A stretch of DNA of 9,499 nt from Chitinophagaceae bacterium (GTDB lineage: Bacteria; Bacteroidota; Bacteroidia; Chitinophagales; Chitinophagaceae): positions 1 through 9,499 of the forward strand of contig JANXWM010000505.1 in the NCBI GenBank assembly GCA_025351145.1. The letters run 5' to 3'. Shown here in pieces: positions 4,491 to 9,499 of the stretch. Within the stretch, counting starts at the first letter, position 1, and each line of letters begins with the position of its first letter. Made by a program: the position numbers and the translations under genes. The notes below the pieces were generated by a model. That model did not search any database. It saw only the letters and a list, made by a program, of their open reading frames with translations, and was not told the origin of the DNA.

Positions 4491-6998
4491 ATGAAAAAAA
4501 ACATACTGCATTTATTATTGTCTTTTTGTTTTTCCGTAGCTCTTACGCAAAGCAATGCACAATCACGTACACGTTCTTTTGATGATAACTGGCGTTTTAA
4601 GAAAGACAGTCTTATTAATGCAGAGCGCTCAGATTTTAAAGATGATGATTGGAGGGTTGTGCAATTGCCGCATGATTGGAGTATTGAAGATTTGCCAAAT
4701 CAAATTGCTGATAACATTGCTGGTCCATTCAGCAAAACCAGTATCGGGCAATCCGCTACAGGGTTTACTGTAGGTGGAACAGGCTGGTACAGGAAGAAAT
4801 TTACCACTGCAAAAGCAGACGAGAAAAAGCTTTTTGCGATCCATTTTGATGGCGTTTACATGAACTCGGATGTTTGGTTGAATGGTCATCTGCTAGGCAA
4901 TCATCCTTATGGTTATACGCCTTTTTATTACGATCTCACGCCTTATCTAAATCCGGCCGGCCAGGAAAATATATTGGCAGTTAAGGTTCAAAATGAAGGA
5001 AAAAATTCCCGCTGGTACAGTGGCTCCGGTATTTATCGCCATGTATGGTTAACGGTTACAGAGCCGGTGCATGTGGCGGTATGGGGCGTGTATATTACAA
5101 CGCCGGTGGTATCTAAAAATAGTACTACGATACAGGTAAAATCAACTATCAATAACAAACAAAATGCTGCAGGCAATATCAGCCTTGTAACAACTATTTT
5201 TTCTCCTTCCGGCAACATAGTTGCCAAAACTCAAAAGGCTTTGGTGTTTGCAACAAGTGCATCAAAAACCGATTCGCAAAACATCACCATTTCCAACCCG
5301 CTTTTGTGGTCGCTTGAAACACCTGAATTATATAAAGTTGTTACAGAAATAAAATCAGGAAATAAAATCATTGATATTGTAGAAACATCTTTTGGTATCA
5401 GAAGTATTCGCTTTGATGCAACTAAAGGATTTACATTAAATGGCAAAAGAATTATACTGAAAGGCGGATGCATTCATCACGACAATGGGCCATTGGGTGC
5501 TGCTGCCATTGACCGGGCCGAAGAACGTAAGATCGAGTTACTAAAGAAGGTTGGTTACAACGCCATTCGTTCCAGTCACCAGCCTCCATCCAAAGAATTA
5601 CTGGACGCCTGCGACCGCCTTGGTATGCTGGTGCTGGATGAAGCTTTTGATATGTGGGAGCTTCCCAAAAATCCGCAGGACTATCACCTGGATTTTAAAG
5701 AGTGGTGGCAAAAAGATTTAGATGCAATGATATTGAGAGATCGAAATCATCCTTCCGTTATCATGTGGAGTATCGGCAATGAGATTTTTGAAGCACCTGA
5801 TACAGCAGGTTACCGTGAGGCAAAAATGCTGGCTGAAGAGGTGCGCAGGCTTGACCCCACAAGGGCTGTAACATCAGGCATTGTTTACTTGCCCGGCTTC
5901 ACCAAAAAGCCTTGGGGAGATTATGAGCCCTACCTCACAAATCTTGATGTGGATGGATACAATTACTTTTTAAAAAGCCAATCTAAATTTTTTGTTCGTG
6001 ACAGCGCCACCGCACACCGCTTTGAAACAGAACATGCAAAACATCCTGCAAAAACATTTATTGTTACAGAATACACTCCACAAAGTGCGCTCGAAAATTA
6101 TGAATACTCGTTAAAAAATCCTTACATGTTGGGAAGCTTTAAATGGACTGCCATGGACTACATTGGAGAGGCAGGCATCGGCAGGCCGATACAAGTTCCT
6201 GCTTCAAGAAAGCTGCCAAATGGAATAATCCGCATGGGGCTTTTCTACCTGCCAAAGTGGTCTGTATTTAATGCTTATTGCGGTGACCTGGATTTGATTG
6301 GCAATAAAAAGCAGGCAGCATACTATCAGGATGTTGTTTGGGGAAAAAGCAAAATTGAATTGCTCGTTCAAAGTCCTGTTGCTGATGGAATGCAGGAAGT
6401 TATTGCTCCATGGGGTTTCCCTGATGAATTAAAATCATGGACATGGCCGGGACAGGAAGGCAAGAAAATACTGGTGCATGTATATACAAGAAGTAAGCTG
6501 GTAAAACTTGAATTAAATGGTAAGGTAATCGCAGAACAAACAGTTCCTGATAGTTCCATTACGGCCAGTTTTGTAATAGAATATCAGCCGGGAACGCTTG
6601 TTGCAAAAAGTTATGATAATGGAAAAGAAACAGGTTCATCTTCACTAACCACTACTGGTAAACCTGTTGCCATTCGTTTGGTTGCCGACAGAAGTACTAT
6701 TAAATCTGACCCGAATGATTTGTCTTTTGTAAGCGTAGAAGTTGTTGATGAAAAGGGAAACGTTGTGCCATACATTGATGATATAGAAATTACGTATGCG
6801 CTTACCGGTGATGCAACGATTGCAGGTGTTGGAAACGGAAGCTTTGATGATGCATCCAGCTTTCAGCAAAATCATAAGAAAGTGTACCAGGGTAGGGGAT
6901 TGGTTATCATCAGACCGAAAGGTGTTGCTGGTAATTTAATCCTTAAAGCAACTGCAAAGGGTTTAGCAGAAACTTCGATAAAAATTATAATGAAATAA
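4491..6998 (+). CDS. Exported GH2 beta-galactosidase-like glycoside hydrolase
   Basis: This 835-aa enzyme (from the Met at 4491) should remove terminal beta-linked sugars, most likely galactose, from oligosaccharides in the periplasm or at the surface. A signal peptide (MKKNILHLLLSFCFSVALTQ, then SNAQ) is followed by the GH2 sugar-binding domain (DDNWRFKKD, VVQLPHDWSIED, GTGWYRKKF, DVWLNGHLLGNHPYGYTPF, SRWYSGSGIYRHVWL), an immunoglobulin-like domain and the TIM barrel (GGCIHHDNGPLGAAAIDRAE, YNAIRSSHQPPS). Glu431 in IMWSIGNE is the expected acid/base and Glu527 in IVTEYT the expected nucleophile; WTAMDYIGEAGIG follows. The C-terminal part looks like DUF4982 (WGFPDELKSWTWPGQEG) plus an Ig-like GH2 C-terminal domain. 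An in-frame ATG at 4482 is possible; starts further upstream fall in the REP-like repeat and are rejected. It heads a cluster with GH43 37 nt downstream. Galactosidase is favoured over other GH2 activities by the DUF4982 architecture and the GH43 neighbour, but specificity is inferred. Confidence 0.9.
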   Translation: MKKNILHLLLSFCFSVALTQSNAQSRTRSFDDNWRFKKDSLINAERSDFKDDDWRVVQLPHDWSIEDLPNQIADNIAGPFSKTSIGQSATGFTVGGTGWYRKKFTTAKADEKKLFAIHFDGVYMNSDVWLNGHLLGNHPYGYTPFYYDLTPYLNPAGQENILAVKVQNEGKNSRWYSGSGIYRHVWLTVTEPVHVAVWGVYITTPVVSKNSTTIQVKSTINNKQNAAGNISLVTTIFSPSGNIVAKTQKALVFATSASKTDSQNITISNPLLWSLETPELYKVVTEIKSGNKIIDIVETSFGIRSIRFDATKGFTLNGKRIILKGGCIHHDNGPLGAAAIDRAEERKIELLKKVGYNAIRSSHQPPSKELLDACDRLGMLVLDEAFDMWELPKNPQDYHLDFKEWWQKDLDAMILRDRNHPSVIMWSIGNEIFEAPDTAGYREAKMLAEEVRRLDPTRAVTSGIVYLPGFTKKPWGDYEPYLTNLDVDGYNYFLKSQSKFFVRDSATAHRFETEHAKHPAKTFIVTEYTPQSALENYEYSLKNPYMLGSFKWTAMDYIGEAGIGRPIQVPASRKLPNGIIRMGLFYLPKWSVFNAYCGDLDLIGNKKQAAYYQDVVWGKSKIELLVQSPVADGMQEVIAPWGFPDELKSWTWPGQEGKKILVHVYTRSKLVKLELNGKVIAEQTVPDSSITASFVIEYQPGTLVAKSYDNGKETGSSSLTTTGKPVAIRLVADRSTIKSDPNDLSFVSVEVVDEKGNVVPYIDDIEITYALTGDATIAGVGNGSFDDASSFQQNHKKVYQGRGLVIIRPKGVAGNLILKATAKGLAETSIKIIMK

Positions 6999-7035
6999 TA
7001 AATTTGAAAATTGTATTTTTTCAATAAACAATTGT

Positions 7036-8073
7036 ATGAAAAAACACTTACTTACTGCATCCTTTACCTTATTGGTGTCATTTGCATTTGCTCAAAAACA
7101 AACGGCTATTCGCCCCGGCGAACTGTGGCCTGATGAAGATGGCAATCATATCCAGGCACATGGTGGCGGCATTATTAAATTGGGTAAAATATTTTATTGG
7201 TATGGAGAAGAACGAAGGCCGGGATTGGATACCAACAGTCGTTATGTAAGTTGTTATTCATCTAAAGATTTAATTAACTGGAAATTCAGAGGAGATGCAA
7301 TGGCGTTGACAAAACCTGATACTGTGTTGGAATATAATAAATGGGTATTGGAAAGACCGAAAGTTTTTTACAATATTAAGACAAAGAAGTTTGTAATGTA
7401 CATCCACATTGATGGTGCTGTAAAAGGAATATCCAAATCTACATGGGCCTATGATTATGCGAGTGTGGGTGTGGCTGTAAGCGATAAAGCTACAGGGCCA
7501 TTTAAATTGGTAAAAACATTCCGGCCATTGGGAAAAGAAAGCCGTGATATAGGGCAGTTTATTGATGATGATGGCAGTGCTTATTTAATTTTTGAATGTC
7601 GTCCTGTAAAGGGATTTTACATCGCTCAATTATCAGATGATTTTTTAAGTGTTGAAAAAGAAGTGGCATTTATTCAATCACCATTAGAAGGTGGTGCCAT
7701 CGTTCATTACAAAGGATTGTATTATGCGGTTGGTTCAAAATTAACAGGATGGTCGCCCAATGCTAATAAGGTTGCTACTGCTGTTTCACTGACTGGACCA
7801 TGGAGTGAGTTTGTCGATATTGCTCCACCGGATACAAGAACCTACAGTTCACAATCTACTATGTTTATAAAAGTAGCAGGTACAAAAGATACCACCGTAT
7901 TTTTTATGGGCGACAGGTGGAAGCCAAAGGAGTTATGGGATTCCCGTTATGTATGGATGCCAGTACAAATTGGAGATGGCAAACTATGGGTTCCCGAACC
8001 TAAGCCATGGACAATAGATATTAAGACAGGCAAATGGAAGTATGTAGAGGATAAACCTACTACTGATAAATAA
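7036..8073 (+). CDS. Exported GH43-family glycosidase, exo-beta-1,3-galactanase-like
   Basis: This 345-aa protein has a signal peptide ending in FAFAQ (cleavage near residue 19-20) and a single five-bladed beta-propeller typical of GH43, with no carbohydrate-binding module. Key stretches in order are WPDEDGNHIQAHGGG (31-45), YWYGEER (54-60), YSSKDLINW (74-82), ERPKV (106-110), SRDIGQFIDDDGSAY (169-183), LEGGAIVHY (217-225) and SSQSTMF (271-277). The opening and the ERPK motif resemble GH43 subfamilies 24 and 34, which include exo-beta-1,3-galactanases and related galactan-acting enzymes. In subfamily 24 a Glu is the acid and a Gln acts as base; Glu218 and Gln273 are candidates here, assigned by position and not by alignment. 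It would trim the beta-1,3-galactan backbone or galactose ends of type II arabinogalactan. It sits 37 nt after GH2 and 45 nt before the hydrolase gene, consistent with one operon. Confidence 0.85.
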   Translation: MKKHLLTASFTLLVSFAFAQKQTAIRPGELWPDEDGNHIQAHGGGIIKLGKIFYWYGEERRPGLDTNSRYVSCYSSKDLINWKFRGDAMALTKPDTVLEYNKWVLERPKVFYNIKTKKFVMYIHIDGAVKGISKSTWAYDYASVGVAVSDKATGPFKLVKTFRPLGKESRDIGQFIDDDGSAYLIFECRPVKGFYIAQLSDDFLSVEKEVAFIQSPLEGGAIVHYKGLYYAVGSKLTGWSPNANKVATAVSLTGPWSEFVDIAPPDTRTYSSQSTMFIKVAGTKDTTVFFMGDRWKPKELWDSRYVWMPVQIGDGKLWVPEPKPWTIDIKTGKWKYVEDKPTTDK

Positions 8074-8118
8074 ATATTGGAAAGTCTAATTATTAAATTA
8101 AAACGAAAAAACTTAAGA

Positions 8119-9499
8119 ATGAAAATAAAAAAATATTATTTAAATCTGATAGTCTGCTTGTTGCTACTGATAACAAGCACGGGTCGGGCATTTGGCCAGA
8201 ACAGTATAACACAGGATACGATGTTCAAAGCGCCTTATGTAGATGTTGACGAGTGGCGTGATAAACCGGTGCGCCATCATTACGTTCATGGCGGATTCAA
8301 AGGCACAGAAACACGGTTCTCATTTTATTTTCCGGTGAAAGAAAAATTTGAGGGACATTTTTTTCAATACATAACTCCTGTACCCGATAACGAAAATCTA
8401 TCGCAGGGCGCAGAAGGAGAGGGCGACAAGATCGGTTTCTCTGTTACACACGGTGCGTACTTTATAGAAACTAATGGCGGTGGAGCAAAGGGCATGGGAA
8501 TGCCCGGGTCTGGTATTGACCCAACCATTGGCGCTTACCGTGCCAATGCTGCATGCGCACAATTCTCCCGTGTGGTGGCAGCTCAAATTTATGGTACAAA
8601 CAATCATATTTATGGGTATGCTTTTGGTGGCAGTGGTGGTGCATACCGAACCATTGGCGGTTTAGAAAATACAGATGGCGTATGGGATGGTGCAGTGCCT
8701 TATGTGCTTGGCTCGCCGATGGCTATTCCAAATGTTTTTACTGTACGCATACATGCTATGCGTGTGCTGCATGATAAATTTCCGCAAATTGTTGATGCGC
8801 TGGAACCCGGTGGTGGTGACATGTACGCAGGATTGAACGATGAGGAACGTGGTGCATTAACTGAAGTTACCAAAATGGGTTTTCCTCCTCATGCATGGTT
8901 TGCATACAAGACCATGGGCTTGCATGCTTTTCCGGTTTTATATCCCGGAGTTAAAATGGCAGATGCAAAATATTTCAATGATTTCTGGATGGTGCCCGGT
9001 TATCTTGGTGCAGATTCCACAGGCTCTGTGCAGAAGGCACGTATTCAACAAAGCAGCAAAATAAAAATGATCATTACAACTGATCTTGCTGCAAAGTATG
9101 GAATACCTGCACCTGAAACTGCAGGCCAGGCAAGGGGCACAGCTGATGCTGCATGGAAAAGTGTTGGTGGCGCAGAAGGTGGAATGCCTGTTGCTTTTCA
9201 GTTAGAGAATGTATTGCCTGATGGTAATTATCTTGGCGGTGACCTGGTCATCAAGAGTGGTGCTGCTGCAGGGAAAAAAATATTCATACCTAACATATCA
9301 GGTGATAAAATAATGCTTGGAGGCGCCGATGCAAAACTGCTTGCGCAAATAAAAGTTGGTGATGAAGTGGTGCTTGATAATTCAGATTTTTTGGCGGCGC
9401 AAACCTATCATCGTCACCAGGTGCCAAAGTCCGTTGAAGAATACCCGGAATGGAAACAGTTTCTTGACCCAACAGGCAAGCCACTTTATCCGCAACGCC
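8119..9499 (+). CDS. Exported alpha/beta-hydrolase-like protein (partial, runs off right edge)
   Basis: The frame opens at ATG 8119 and stays open for 460 codons to the window end, so the C-terminus is missing. A signal peptide (MKIKKYY, hydrophobic core, RAFGQ, cleavage near residue 26) indicates export. The central segment IYGYAFGGSGGAYRTIGG (164-181) has the nucleophile-elbow form GGSGG with Ser172, preceded by a strand and followed by a helix, as in alpha/beta-hydrolases. Other distinctive stretches are GGGDMYAGLNDEER (231-244), MGFPPHAWF (253-261), FWMVPGYLGAD (289-299) and TYHRHQVP (429-436). The reaction is not known to me; an esterase acting on acylated or methylated glycans is an inference from the fold and the GH2/GH43 neighbours. 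It follows GH43 by 45 nt with no terminator between. The acidic residue and His of a triad cannot be assigned from this fragment. Confidence 0.75.
   Translation, partial: MKIKKYYLNLIVCLLLLITSTGRAFGQNSITQDTMFKAPYVDVDEWRDKPVRHHYVHGGFKGTETRFSFYFPVKEKFEGHFFQYITPVPDNENLSQGAEGEGDKIGFSVTHGAYFIETNGGGAKGMGMPGSGIDPTIGAYRANAACAQFSRVVAAQIYGTNNHIYGYAFGGSGGAYRTIGGLENTDGVWDGAVPYVLGSPMAIPNVFTVRIHAMRVLHDKFPQIVDALEPGGGDMYAGLNDEERGALTEVTKMGFPPHAWFAYKTMGLHAFPVLYPGVKMADAKYFNDFWMVPGYLGADSTGSVQKARIQQSSKIKMIITTDLAAKYGIPAPETAGQARGTADAAWKSVGGAEGGMPVAFQLENVLPDGNYLGGDLVIKSGAAAGKKIFIPNISGDKIMLGGADAKLLAQIKVGDEVVLDNSDFLAAQTYHRHQVPKSVEEYPEWKQFLDPTGKPLYPQR

Noticed and set aside
7004..7024. TTGAAAA/TTTTCAA inverted repeat between GH2 and GH43 as a terminator
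   Set aside because: Seven AT-rich base pairs make a weak stem with no T-run after it; the short gap fits co-transcription better.
3718..9499. Minus-strand open frames within the small secreted protein, GH2 and hydrolase genes
   Set aside because: They are antisense shadows of well-supported coding regions, with no domain or signal features.
1..9499. CRISPR arrays, tRNA or rRNA genes
   Set aside because: No regularly spaced direct repeats, no cloverleaf with TTCRANNC arm and no rRNA-like sequence were found on either strand by eye.

Overview
The window looks like chromosomal DNA of a Bacteroidota bacterium, most likely of the Chitinophagaceae/Sphingobacteriales type. The reasons are low-to-moderate G+C, AT-rich leaders with little Shine-Dalgarno signal, promoter-like TAnnTTTG elements, Bacteroidota-type lipoprotein and signal-peptide starts, and a GH2/GH43 carbohydrate locus with sensor-type sugar regulators. 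The taxonomic call is inference; there is no rRNA or tRNA marker here.

Layout: (1) Positions 1-160 are the 3' end of a group II intron on the + strand, with a clear domain V and a domain VI carrying a bulged branch-point A; the rest of the intron lies outside the window. (2) Positions 198-1238 hold two small minus-strand genes: a lipoprotein (198-692) and a DUF4177-like protein (1032-1238). Between them is a gene-free, compositionally different block (about 830-1015). (3) Positions 1447-3445 hold two minus-strand regulators: a GntR-HTH protein with a sugar-binding-like effector domain, and a NrtR/AraR-type Nudix regulator with a degenerate Nudix box. (4) The intergenic region 3446-3717 carries a perfect 10-bp-arm palindrome next to a good Bacteroidota promoter, between the Nudix regulator and a divergent small secreted protein gene (3718-4101), which ends in a clear terminator. 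(5) Positions 4102-4490 are almost wholly repeats: one copy of a dispersed intergenic repeat followed by a large nested REP-like inverted repeat. (6) From 4491 to the right edge there is a three-gene + strand cluster with short gaps (37 and 45 nt): exported GH2 beta-galactosidase-like enzyme, exported GH43 enzyme resembling exo-beta-1,3-galactanases, and an exported alpha/beta-hydrolase-like protein that runs off the window.

How it may work together: the three exported enzymes are plausibly co-transcribed and act on a beta-galactan-containing glycan such as type II arabinogalactan, with the hydrolase possibly removing an ester or acting on another linkage. The nearby regulators are both of classes that control sugar use in Bacteroidota, but the only convincing operator is in front of the small secreted protein and the Nudix regulator, not directly in front of the enzyme cluster. 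No SusC/SusD pair is in the window, so calling it a polysaccharide utilization locus is tentative.

The most notable non-gene signal is a family of imperfect dispersed repeats (copies at about 1374-1449, 2521-2611, 4198-4256 and a partial one at 3484-3510) sharing a TGAgCCGG start and a GCACcCTTGTAC core. They occupy most of the gaps between genes; one copy begins exactly on the gntR stop codon. I found no CRISPR array, tRNA, rRNA or complete insertion sequence.
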